From assembly GCA_963930775.1 (NCBI GenBank), contig OZ005703.1, positions 6,076,001 to 6,140,000 on the forward strand: a DNA stretch of 64,000 bases, in the 5' to 3' direction. Shown here piece by piece: positions 21,486 to 33,476 of the stretch (position 1 is its first letter; each line of letters begins with the position of its first letter). Under the pieces are notes generated by a model. The model was not told the origin of the DNA. It saw only the letters and a program-made list of their open reading frames with translations, and did not search any database. Made by a program: the position numbers and the translations under genes. Origin of the DNA: Cliona cf. orientalis. Lineage: Eukaryota > Porifera > Demospongiae > Clionaida > Clionaidae.

Positions 21486-21975
21486 ATAGCAAAATCTTTA
21501 CGAGAATCAATTCTTCTATGTGAATTCAGTAATTTTATAGAGGCGTTTGATTTTACTATTCAATCACAGAAGTGATTATAACACGACTTTGGACCTTTTC
21601 CTGTGATTAAATGGATCCTGTCAAGTGAAGCTCGCTGGTACTGTAGACTGTAGTAGCGTCGTCCCCAAGCCTTTTAATGGAGGGGGCTCGAGGGGACCAG
21701 GCTAGTACTGTGGATACAGCCTAGCTTTTATTCTTGGCTATACATTCTTCAGGCATTCACATAATATTATTATAATATAATGAGTCTAAGAACCGTGACA
21801 GGTGCCATCGGGATGGTCTGCTGATTCAAGAATCAGTTATAAAGTCAGACCCATACCTTTCTTCATGATCACGCACAAGACTTAGAGCCCCAACATCATC
21901 GACCATGGCTGAATAATAATGTTCTCTTCATGTGCTCCTGGTTCAATAATAGATGTTCTCTTCGTTCGTCTTAAC

Positions 21976-22194
21976 TCAGTGCAGAAATCTCAACTTCCTG
22001 ATCGTACATAGTGAATGGATGGAGTTCCACCTGAGTACTAAACAGGCAACTTCGTTGGAGTATGCATACATCTGCGGGATTCTCTTCGCTATATCCCCTT
22101 GAAAGCATTCCAGCTTCTTGATGGATTCATAGGACACTATCCAGTTTTCCACTCCATATAGGAGTATGGGGAGAACACAACACTGCATAATCAA
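21976..22194 (-). pseudogene. Non-LTR retrotransposon RT 3' remnant
   Basis: The minus-strand frame includes VLPILLYGVENWIVS and KKLECFQGDIAKRI. This is the pattern that follows the reverse-transcriptase core in Jockey/CR1/RTE-like elements (VLPxLLYGxExW, then LExFQxxxxRRI). Upstream sequence on the same strand (to about 22300) continues the homology with stops. It is a dead fragment lying in the interruption of the left satellite arm. Confidence 0.65.
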
Positions 22195-22459
22195 GCAAGA
22201 TATGACATAGGAGGGCTCAGGTTACCTTGGAAGGCATACACACATCCAAATTGGAAGAAGGCTTTTCTGGATTCGGTCTTCAATCGATATCATTGGTAGT
22301 GTGTTTCCAGAACACAGCGAAATTTGGGCTAATACTTCATGTAAGAGTCACAATTAATGAATATCATTAAATTTTTCTTATAATAACTATAGTATTGTAA
22401 TACTCATCTTCTACTACTACTACACATGTTATATTATTATTATCGCAATTATGTTACAA

Positions 22460-25400
22460 CAAGAACTACAGTCCAATCAGTAACTACAGTCTCAATAGTC
22501 ACTACTGTCAACTACAGTCCCACCAGTCTCCACTGTCACATCAGTAACTACAGTCCCATTGGTCACTACTGTCATATTAGTAACTACAGTCCCATCAGTC
22601 ACTATTGTCGCATCAGTAACTACAGTCTCAATAGTCACTACTGTCAACTACAGTCCCACCAGTCTCCACTGTCACATCAGTAACTACAGTCCCATTGGTC
22701 ACTACTAGCACATTAGTAACTACAGTCCCATCAGTCACTATTGTCGCATCAGTAACTACAGTCTCAATAGTCACTACTGTCTACTACAGTCCCACCATGC
22801 AGTGTCCACTGTCACATTAGTAACTACAGTCCCATCAGTCACTATTGTCACATCAGTAACTATAGTCTCAATAGTCACTACTGTCAACTACAGTCCCACC
22901 ATGGTGGGACTGTAGTTGACAGTAGTGACTATTGAGACTATATATAGTTACTGATGTGACAATAGTGACTGATGGGACTGTAGTTACTAATGTGACAGTG
23001 GAAACTGCAGTGTCCACTGTCACATTAGTAACTACAGTCTCATCAGTCACTATTGTCACATCAGTAACTACAGTCTCAATAGTCACTACTGTCAACTACA
23101 GTCCCACCAGTCTCCACTGTCACATCAGTAACTACAGTCACATTGGTCACTACCGTCAAATTAGTAACTACAGTCCCATCAGTCGCTACTGTCAACTACA
23201 GTCCCACCAGTCTCCACTGTCACATCAGTAACTACAGTCCCATTGGTCACTATACTGTCACATTAGTATCTACAGTCCCATCAGTCGCTATTGTCACATC
23301 AGTAACTACTGCAGTCCTATCAGTCGCTACTGTCAACTACAGTCCCACCAGTCTCCACTGTCACATCAGTAACTACAGTCCCATTGGTCACTACTGTCAC
23401 ATTAGTAACTTCAGTCGCTATTGTCGCATCAGTAACTACAATCTCAATAGTCACTACTGTCAACTACAGTCCCACCAGTCTCCACTGTCACATCAGTAAC
23501 TACAGTTCCATTGGTCACTACTATCACATTAGTAACTACAGTCCCATCAGTTGCTATTGTCTCATCAGTAACTACAGTCTCAATAGTCACTACTGTCAAC
23601 TACAGTCCCACCAGTGTCCACTGTCACATTAATAACTACAGTCCCATCAGTCACTATTGTCACATCAGTAACTACAGTCTCAATAATCACTACTGTCAAC
23701 TACAGTCCCACCAGTCTCCACTGTCACATCAGTAACTACAGTCCCATTGGTCACTACCGTCAAATTAGTAACTACAGTCCCATCAGTCGCTATTGTCACA
23801 TCAGTAACTACAGTCCTATCAGTCGCTACTGTCAACTACAGTCCCACCAGTCTCCACTGTCACATCAGTAACTACAGTCCCATTGGTCACTACTGTCACA
23901 TTAGTAACTTCAGTCGCTATTGTCGCATCAGTAACTACAATCTCAATAGTCACTACTGTCAACTACAGTCCCACCAGTCTCCACTGTCACATCAGTAACT
24001 ACAGTTCCATTGGTCACTACTATCACATTAGTAACTACAGTCCCATCAGTTGCTATTGTCTCATCAGTAACTACAGTCTCAATAGTCACTACTGTCAACT
24101 ACAGTCCCACCAGTGTCCACTGTCACATTAGTAACTACAGTCCCATCAGTCACTATTGTCACATCAGTAACTACAGTCTCAATAATCACTACTGTCAACT
24201 ACAGTCCCACCAGTCTCCACTGTCACATCAGTAACTACAGTCCCATTGGTCACTACCGTCAAATTAGTAACTACAGTCTCATCAGTCGCTATTGTCACAT
24301 CAGTAACTACAGTCTCAATAGTCACTACTGTCAACTACAGTCCCACTAGTGTCCACTGTCACATCAGTAACTACAGTCCCATTGGTCACTACTGTCACAT
24401 TAGTAACTACAGTCCCATCAGTCACTATTGTCACATCAGTAACTACAGTCCCATCAGTTGCTACTGTCAACTACAGTCCCACCAGTCTCTACTGTCACAT
24501 CAGTAACTACAGTCCCATTGGTCACTACCGTCACATTAGTAACTTCAGTCGCTATTGTCGCATCAGTAACTACAATCTCAATAGTCACTACTGTCAACTA
24601 CAGTCCCACCAGTCTCCATTATCACATCAGTAACTATAGTCCCATTGGTCACTACTGTCACATTAGTAACTACAGTCACATCAGTCGCTATTGTCACATC
24701 AGTAACTACAGTCCCATCAGTCGCTACTGTCAACTACAGTCCCACCAGTCTCCACTGTCACATCAGTAACTACAGTCCCATTGGTCACTACCATCACATT
24801 AGTAACTACAGTACCATTGTCGCATCAGTAACTACAGTCTCAATAGTCACTACTGTCAACTACAGTCCCACCAGTGTCCACTGTCACATCAGTAACTACA
24901 GTCCCATTGGTCACTACTGTCACATTAGTATCTACAGTCCCATTAGTCGCTATTGTCACATCAGTACCTACAGTTCCATCAGTCGCTACTGTCAACTACA
25001 GCCCCACCAGTCTCCACTGTCACATCAGTAACTACAGTCCCATTGGTCACTACCGTCACATTAGTAACTTCAGTCGCTATTGTCGCATCAGTAACTACAA
25101 TCTCAATAGTCACTACTGTCAACTACAGTCCCACCAGTCTCCACTGTCACATCAGTAACTACAGTCCCATTGGTCACTACTATCACATTAGTAACTACAG
25201 TCCCATCAGTTGCTATTGTCTCATCAGTAACTACAGTCCCATCACTGTCGCTACTGTCAACTACAGTCCCACCAGTCTCCAATGTCACATCAGTAACTAC
25301 TGTCCCATCAGTCGCTACTGTTACATTAGTAACTACAGTCCGATCAGTAGCTATTGTCACATCAGTAACTACAGTTTCAATAGTCACTACTGTCAACTAC

Positions 25401-26905
25401 AGTCCCACCAGTCTCCACTGTCACATCAGTAACTACTGTCCCATCAGTCGCTACTGTTACCTTAGTAACTACAGTCCGATCAGTCGCTATTGTCACATCA
25501 GTAACTACAGTCTCAATAGTCACTACTGTCAACTACAGTCCCACCAGTGTCCACTGTCACATCAGTAACTACAGTCCTATTGGTCACTACTGTCACATTA
25601 GTAACTACAGTCCCATCAGTCGCTATTGTCACATCAGTAACTACAGTCCCATCAGTCGCTACTGTCAACTACAGTCCCACCAGTCTCCACTGTCACATCA
25701 GTAACTACAGTCCCATTGGTCACTACCATCACATTAGTAACTACAGTGCCATTGTCGCATCAGTAACTACAATCTCAATAGTCACTACTGTCAACTACAG
25801 TTCCACCAGTCTCCACTGTCACATCAGTAACTACAGTCCCATTGGTCACTACTATCACATTAGTAACTACAGTCCCATCAGTTGCTATTGTCTCATCAGT
25901 AACTACAGTCTCAATAGTCACTACTGTCAACTACAGTCCCACCAGTGTCCACTGTCACATCAGTAACTACAGTCCCATTGGTCACTACTGTCACATTAGT
26001 AACTACAGTCCCATCAGTCGCTATTGACACATCAGTAACTACAGTCCCATCAGTTGCTACTGTCAACTATAGTCCCACCAGTCTCCACTGTCACATCAGT
26101 AACTACAGTCCCATTGGTCACTACTGTCACATTAGTAACTTCAGTCCCTATTTGTCGCAGCAGTAACTACAGTCTCAATAGTCACTACTGTCAACTACAG
26201 TCCCACCAGTCTCCACTGTCACATCAGTAACTACAGTCCCATTGGTCACTACTGTCACATTAGTAACTACAGTCCCATCAGTCGCTATTGTCACATCAGT
26301 AACTACAGTCCCATCAGTCGCTACTGTCAACTACAGTCCCACCAGTCTCCAATGTTACATCAGTAACTACTGTCCCATCAGTCGCTACTGTTACATTAGT
26401 AACTACAGTCTCAATAGTCACTACTGTTAACTACAGTCCCACCAGTCTCCACTGTCACATCAGTAACTACAGTCCCATTGGTCACTACTGTCACATTAGT
26501 AACTACAGTCCCATCAGTCGCTATTATCACATTAGTAACTACAGTCCCATCAGTCGCTACTGTCAACTACAGTCCCACCAGTCTCCACTGTCACATCAGT
26601 AACTACAGTCCCATTGGTCACTACTGTCACATTAGTAACTACAGTCCCATCAGTCGCTATTGTCGCATCAGTAACTACAATCTCAATAGTCACTACTGTC
26701 AACTACAGTCCCGCCAGTCTCCACTGTCACATCAGTAACTACAGTCCCATTGGTGACTACTGTCACATCAGTACCTACAGTCCGATCAGTCACTATTGTC
26801 ACATCAGTAACTACAGTCACTAGCTACTGTCACATTCATATCTACAGTCCCACTAGTCTCCACCGTCACATCATTAACTATAGCCCCATCAGTCACTACT
26901 GAGGT
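22460..26905. repeat. 36-bp minisatellite, plus-oriented arm
   Basis: Variants of a 36-bp unit (GTAACTACAGTCCCATTGGT, then CACTACTGTCACATTA) repeat over about 4.4 kb. Units are grouped into higher-order repeats of 136 bp (36+36+30+34) or 100 bp (one 36-mer missing). All long reading frames here arise because the repeat lacks stops; they shift frame between units and are not genes. Confidence 0.9.
22795..23025. repeat. Short local palindrome inside the plus arm
   Basis: At CCCACCATGGTGGG (about 22905-22918) the satellite orientation flips for about 100 bp and flips back near 23010, at GCAGTGTCCACTGTC. This gives a compact inverted repeat of about 110 bp per arm with almost no spacer. Confidence 0.7.
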
Positions 26906-27589
26906 TTAAGATACACTGTTTGGGTTATATACCATTTGCAACAGAGGGAGCACGGGATCCCTTCCCTCCGGGCCCAATAATTAAACAGAGAACCTGCCCC
27001 CCCCCCCAACATAAGCCAGGCTTGCATGTATTTACGTTGACATTGTGCAGCCTACTGACATAAAGATTTACATGACTTTGCCATGCCATGTGGATGTGAC
27101 GTAAACTAGACACACAATTCTATTATCATTATAATCTGGCATACCCATGGCACTTCCTACGCAGGCCAGTATCCCCATTCCACCCCCAGATGCACAGTTA
27201 GTTCCTATACCATTGTGACATGTATCCTTAGCTAAAGTGCATTACCAGCCTCGGAGTGTGCAACACTCCGAGTAGTAGTACAATCATCTCTTTCCAGATT
27301 TGAATATCATTAACACACAACCACTAAAACCATGAAGCCATGAATATTGTGTCTGCACTGTCCTATCAGTAACTAGCTGCAGCTGCAGCTATACAGAATG
27401 TAACTCAGTGGTTGCAACTTCAGTACCTTTTAATGATATTCAGGCCCACGTACAAGGATCGATGGCTGTGATGTCGAATCTAGAAAGATATGTTTGTACT
27501 ACTACTGGTTGTGTTGCACACTCCTTGTAATGTACTTCTGGCAATACCGCTAGGGAATGATAAGACTATAGCTACAGACTGATGATATA
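26906..27589. other. Unique spacer between satellite arms
   Basis: About 690 bp without satellite units. It holds a C-run (26996-27009) and a perfect 10-bp stem hairpin CTCGGAGTGT/ACACTCCGAG around 27246-27268. No reading frame is supported. Confidence 0.6.
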
Positions 27590-30500
27590 CAATTGTAACA
27601 GATGTGACAGTAGGGACTAATGGGACTGTGTATCCTGATGTGACGATAGCAACTGATGGGACCGTAGTTACTGATGCGACAGTGGTGATTAGTGGGACTG
27701 TAGTTACTGATACAAGGGCGGAGAACAGGTAACAAAAGTGGGGGGGGGGGGGGGGGGCTCAGACCTTTGACTGTGACAACGGTTAGGCTGTGGGCATATG
27801 CCCACAGCCCACCTAGGGGGGTCTGGGGGCATGCTCCCCCAGAAAATTTTGGAAATTTCGACTCTCGGAGAGCTTTTCTGATGCATTCTGGCAGTAGTTT
27901 TTTGGATGATTTAGCTAGTAGCAATTTTTACTTGAGCGCTGTTGCAAGCATCAAGAATTATGACAGAACTATATGTTGCTATACTTTTGTAGTATGGGCT
28001 TGTGATAAAATGGGGGAGCTCAGCCCCCCTTGTTTCCCAAGTGGGGAGCCCCCCATTTCTCCGCCCCTGTGATATGACAATAGTGACTGGCACAGTGGGA
28101 TTATAGTGACAGTGGAGACTGGTGGGAGTGTAGTTACTGATGTGACAGTGGAGACTGGTGGGAACGTAACTACATATGTGTTAGTAGTGACTATTGAGAC
28201 TGGTAACTGATGTGATAGTAGCGACTGATGGGACAGTAGTTACTGTTGTGACAGTGAAGACTGGTGGGACTGTAGTTGACAGTAGTGACTATTGAGACTG
28301 TGGTTACTAATGTGGCAGTAATAACCAATGGGACTGTAGTTACTGATGTGACAGTGGAGACTGGTGGGACTGTAGTTGACAGTAGCGACTGATGGGACTG
28401 TAGTTACTGATGTGACAATAGCGACTGATGGGACTGTAGTTACTAATGTGATAGTAGTGACCAATGGAACTGTAGTTACTGATGTGACAGTGGAGACTGG
28501 TGGGACTGTAGTTGACAGTAGCGACTGATGGGACTGTAGTTACTAATGTGATAGTAGTGACCAATGGAACTGTAGTTACTGATGTGACAGTGGAGACTGG
28601 TGGGACTGTAGTTGACAGTAGTGACTATTGAGACTGTAGTTACTGATATGACAATAGCGACTGATGGGACTGTAGTTACTAATGTGACAGTAGTGACCAA
28701 TGGGACTGTAGTTACTGATGTGACAGTGGAGACTGGTGGGACTGTAGTTGACAGTAGTGACTATTGAGACTGTAGTTCCTGATGTGACAATAGTGACTGA
28801 TGGGACTATAGTTACTAATGTGACAGTAGTGACCAATGGGACTGTAGTTACTGATGTGACAGTGGAGACTGGTGGGACTGTAGTTGACAGTAGTGACTAT
28901 TGAGACTGTAGTTACTGATGCGACAATAGTGACTGATGGGACTGTAGTTACTAATGTGACAGTAGTGACCAATGGGACTGTAGTTACTGACGTGACAGTG
29001 GAGACTGGTGGGACTGTAGTTGACAGTAGCGACTGATGGGACTGTAGTTACTAATGTGACAGTAGTGACCAATGGGACTGTAGTTACTGATGTGACAGTG
29101 GAGACTGGTGGGACTGTAGTTGACAGTAGCGACTGATGGGACTGTAGTTACTAATGTGACAGTAGTGACCAATGGGACTGTAGTTACTGATGTGACAGTG
29201 GAGACTGGTGGGACTGTAGTTGACAGTAGTGACTATTGAGACTGTAGTTACTGATGCGACAATAGTGACTGATGGGACTGTAGTTACTAATGTGACAGTA
29301 GTGACCAATGGGACTGTAGTTACTGATGTGACAGTGGAGACTGGTGGGACTGTAGTTGACAGTAGTGACTATTGAGACTGTAGTTACTGATGCGACAATA
29401 GTGACTGATGGGACTGTAGTTACTAATGTGACAGTAGTGACCAATGGGACTGTAGTTACTGACGTGACAGTGGAGACTGGTGGGACTGTAGTTGACAGTA
29501 GCGACTGATGGGACTGTAGTTACTAATGTGACAGTAGTGACCAATGGGACTGTAGTTACTGATGTGACAGTGGAGACTGGTGGGACTGTAGTTGACAGTA
29601 GCGACTGATGGGACTGTAGTTACTAATGTGACAGTAGTGACCAATGGGACTGTAGTTACTGATGTGACAGTGGAGACTGGTGGGACTGTAGTTGACAGTA
29701 GTGACTATTGAGACTGTAGTTACTGATGCGACAATAGTGACTGATGGGACTGTAAATACTAATGTGACAGTAGTGACCAATGGGACTGTAGTTACTGATG
29801 TGACAGTGGAGACTGGTGGGACTGTAGTTGACAGTAGCGACTGATGGGACTGTAGTTACTAATGTGACAGTAATGACCAATGGGACTGTAGTTACTGATG
29901 TGACAGTGGACACTGGTGGGACTGTAGTTGACAGTAGTGACTATTGAGACTGTAGTTACTGATGCGACAATAGTGACTGATGGGACTGTAGTTACTAATG
30001 TGACAGTAGTGACCAATGGGACTGTAGTTAATGATGTGACAGTGGAGACTGGTGGGACTGTAGTTGACTATTGAGACTGTAGTTACTGATGTGACAATAG
30101 TGACTGATGGGACTGTAGTTACTAATGTGACAGTAGTGACCAATGGGACTGTAGTTACTGATGTGACAGTGGAGACTGGTGGGACTGTAGTTGACAGTAG
30201 TGACTATTGAGATTGTAGTTACTAATGCGACAGTAGCGACTGAAGTTACTAATGTGACGGTAGTGACCAATGGGACTGTAGTTACTGATGTGACAGTGGA
30301 GACTGGTGGGACTGTAGTTGACAGTAGCGACTGATGGGACTGTAGTTACTGATGTGACAGTAGTGACTGATGGGACTGTAGTTAATAATGTGACAGTAAT
30401 GACCAATGGGACTGTAGTTACTGATGTGACAGTGGACACTGGTGGGACTGTAGTTGACAGTAGTGACTATTGAGACTGTAGTTACTGATGCGACAATAGT

Positions 30501-31810
30501 GACTGATGGGACTGTAGTTACTAATGTGACAGTAGTGACCAATGGGACTGTAGTTAATGATGTGACAGTGGAGACTGGTGGGACTGTAGTTGACTATTGA
30601 GACTGTAGTTACTGATGTGACAATAGTGACTGATGGGACTGTAGTTACTAATGTGACAGTAGTGACCAATGGGACTGTAGTTACTGATGTGACAGTGGAG
30701 ACTGGTGGGACTGTAGTTGACAGTAGTGACTATTGAGATTGTAGTTACTAATGCGACAGTAGCGACTGAAGTTACTAATGTGACGGTAGTGACCAATGGG
30801 ACTGTAGTTACTGATGTGACAGTGGAGACTGGTGGGACTGTAGTTGACAGTAGCGACTGATGGGACTGTAGTTACTGATGTGACAGTAGTGACTGATGGG
30901 ACTGTAGTTAATAATGTGACAGTAGTGACCAATGGGACTGTAGTTACTGATGTGACAGTGGACACTGGTGGGACTGTAGTTGACAGTAGTGACTATTGAG
31001 ACTGTAGTTACTGATGCGACAATAGTGACTGATGGGACTGTAGTTACTAATGTGACAGTAGTGACCAATGGGACTGTAGTTACTGATGTGACAGTGGAGA
31101 CTGGTGGGACTGTAGTTGACAGTAGCGACTGATGGGACTGTAGGTTACTGATGTGATAATAGTGACTGATGGGACTGTAGTTACTAATGTGACAGTAGTG
31201 ACCAATGGGACTATAGTTACTGATGTGACAGTGGACACTGGTGGGACTGTAGTTGACAGTAGTGACTATTGAGACTGTAGTTACTGATGCGACAATAGTG
31301 ACCAATGGGACTGTAGTTACTGATGTGACAGTGGACACTGGTGGGACTGTAGTTGACAGTAGTGACTATTGAGACTGTAGTTACTGATGCGACAATAGTG
31401 ACTGATGGGACTGTAGTTACTAATGTGCTAGTAGTGACCAATGGGACTGTAGTTACTGATGTGACAGTGGAGACTGGTGGGACTGTAGTTGACAGTAGTG
31501 ACTATTGAGACTGTAGTTACTGATGCGACAATAGTGACTGATGGGACTGTAGTTACTAATATGACAGTAGTGACCAATGGGACTGTAGTTACTGATGTGA
31601 CAGTGGAGACTGGTGGGACTGTAGTTGACAGTAGTGACTATTGAGACTGTAGTTACTGATGCGACAATAGTGACTGATGGGACTGTAGTTACTAATATGA
31701 CAGTAGTGACCAATGGGACTGTAGTTACTGATGTGACAGTGGAGACTGGTGGGACTGTAGTTGACAGTAGTGACTATTGAGACTGTAGTTACTGATTGGA
31801 CTGTAGTTCT
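27590..31810. repeat. 36-bp minisatellite, minus-oriented arm
   Basis: The same unit as the plus arm, reverse-complemented. The first stretch (27590-28330) is diverged and interrupted by a MITE. From 28340 the 100- and 136-bp higher-order units are very regular, and some consecutive pairs are almost identical (for example 30000-30520 against 30525-31050), indicating recent block duplication. Confidence 0.9.
27713..28069. mobile_element. hAT-like MITE with 5-bp target duplication, in the satellite
   Basis: The ends CAAGGGCGGAGAA and TTCTCCGCCCCTG are inverted. The flanks TGATA (27708-27712 and 28070-28074) are identical. It has an internal G-run at 27740-27757. Same family as 8009-8312 and 48670-49004. 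Confidence 0.8.
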
Positions 31811-31954
31811 TGTTGTAACATAATTGCGATAATAATAATATAACATGTGTAGTAGTAGTAGAAGATGAGTATTACAATACTATAGTTATTATAAGAAAAA
31901 TTTAATGATATTCATTAATTGTGACTCTTACATGAAGTATTAGCCGAAATTTGG

Positions 31955-33476
31955 TCCAAAATCATGTTGTAATCACTCTGTGATTGAATAGTAAAACTAT
32001 CTGTAAAATCAAACGCCTCTATAAAATCCCTGAAATCACATAAAAGAATTGATTCTTGTAAAGATTTTACTATTCAATCTTTGATGGATTTTTGAATGTA
32101 GTGCATTGATTTTGGTAGTCATTTTGCTGTGGAAGTAGCTGAGGCATTTCGCTTTTTCCTTCACTGGATAAGCTATTTCATCGTCCTGACCTTTGGTAAA
32201 GGACTTTTCAAACACCATGTCAAATAGCCTCTTCAGGAGCCTGTTTGACGTGGGAGTAAACAGGCTCATGAAGAGACGATTTAAATTTTGCGCATGCGCG
32301 TTAGGCCTAGGAAATGGCATGATGCGCGCGGGCCCGGGGGAACTAAACTAGAGCTCTGTAGAGCACATACCCCGCGCACACATTGTGCAATCTATAGATT
32401 TACTTTTGGTGCATGGCTATAATTTTGTAAACTTTAGAGAAATAGAAATGGCGGCTGCTTAGCCTACTGGGGGTTCCGGTGACACTTAAAAAGCGCTCTC
32501 TGCACCGATGGCCAACAAAAAGGCACTATTTGTGACGCTCGTGGACCGTATCCCTCGATTTGACGCACACTAAAAGCCAGTTTTTCGCCAAATTCGATTG
32601 ATTCGTTGTGATTACGAGTCGCTTAGACGCCTATATCTCGAGATATGGCGATTTTCGTGCTAACGACAACGACAACGACAACGACGACACGACCGATTAC
32701 TTTACCCCCTTGCGCATGCGCGCGGGGTAATTATGTTCCGAGCGAAGCGAGGTTTCTACTCGGGCTCGATCGAGTTTTGTACGGCTTCTTTGCGAGCTTC
32801 TAAAAGTTAGTTCTTGCTTGCTACAGTGAGTCCAGCGCCCGCTCCAAGGATGTTAAACAAAGTGAGCTGCTTTCACGAAGAAAGATGGCAACCATAAGTC
32901 TATGGTCGTCCCGGACTCCACGACCCACCAAGAAAATTTTTACGTCGACCTTAAATCGTCGCTCTTCTAGGTGAACATCGATGTTAGACTCTTTTTGACG
33001 GTAACAGGCATCAAACATAGTTTTCTATCTTTTGGAACTTTCACAGCTGCCATATCGCTGTAGTATCGCCGAATTTCATTCTCCCATTGTACTCATTTTC
33101 GCGACGTCTAAATCTTCGCTCGTCACAGTCTTGGCTTGAGCCTGCTCCGTCCTTTGCTTTCACCAGCTGTAGCAAAAGTTGATGGGTATGCACTCGCTAA
33201 CTATTAGCCCTAAGTCTATCACCAGTGTCAGTCAATCGAAACTTTTATAGAATCTGTGCCTGCAATAGTTTCTGACAGGAAGAGTCCCTCGTTGTCTAAT
33301 GTCACATGGCCTTTTAATTGCGCATGCGCACCAGCCGATTTCCGCTTATTTGAGCTTTTTTTGTCTATAAAAGGTTTATGCACGAAGTGTACCGTTAGTT
33401 TATGAGAGGCTCGACCCAATAAACGGAAAATCGCTTCGGCTCGGCTATAACTTAGACCTATTGAACAGGAGCTGAC
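31955..33476. repeat. Right flank of the inverted structure and P450-A upstream repeats
   Basis: 31955-32112 is the outer inverted arm. 32346-32735 is an element starting TAGAGCTCTGTAGAGCACAT and ending TTGCGCATGCGCGCGGGGTA, also present at 62250-62652 and inverted at 54889-55617; it contains ACGACAACGACAACGACAAC. 32738-33330 is the promoter-proximal repeat seen at 13033-13640, with GCGCATGCGCA at 33320. P450-A starts about 150 bp further on. Confidence 0.6.

Larger units (their letters stand above)
21427..32112. mobile_element. Giant inverted (Foldback-like) structure, about 10.7 kb
   Basis: The outer 170 bp at 21427-21597 reappear inverted at about 31955-32112. The next inward block, 22316-22490 (CTAATACTTCATGTAAGAGT and onward), reappears inverted at 31800-31950. 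Inside both arms is the same 36-bp minisatellite in opposite orientations (22460-26905 and 27590-31810), around a unique spacer of about 690 bp. The left arm is interrupted by about 720 bp (21598-22316) that includes a reverse-transcriptase remnant. No transposase is visible. Long inverted arms made of tandem repeats are the hallmark of Drosophila FB and related Galileo-type elements. An inverted duplication of a satellite is the alternative. Confidence 0.7.

Noticed and set aside
22460-26905. Regular 36-bp spacing suggesting a CRISPR array
   Set aside because: There are no unique spacers, units vary gradually, and all surrounding genes are animal intron-containing genes.
22426-31846. Dozens of overlapping 60-176 aa reading frames rich in VTTVPSV / HISNYSP repeats on both strands
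   Set aside because: They are products of a stop-free minisatellite; higher-order units of 100 and 136 bp are not multiples of three, so frames drift and no start or splice pattern is shared.
21427-32112. Assembly artefact as explanation for the giant inversion
   Set aside because: Arms differ in unit order, in the MITE insertion and in the 720-bp interruption, so they are not a mirror copy; long reads should still be checked.
32036-32320. 94-aa minus-strand frame beside the satellite right arm
   Set aside because: Its last third is the inverted SLC35E1 flank and no domain is recognisable.
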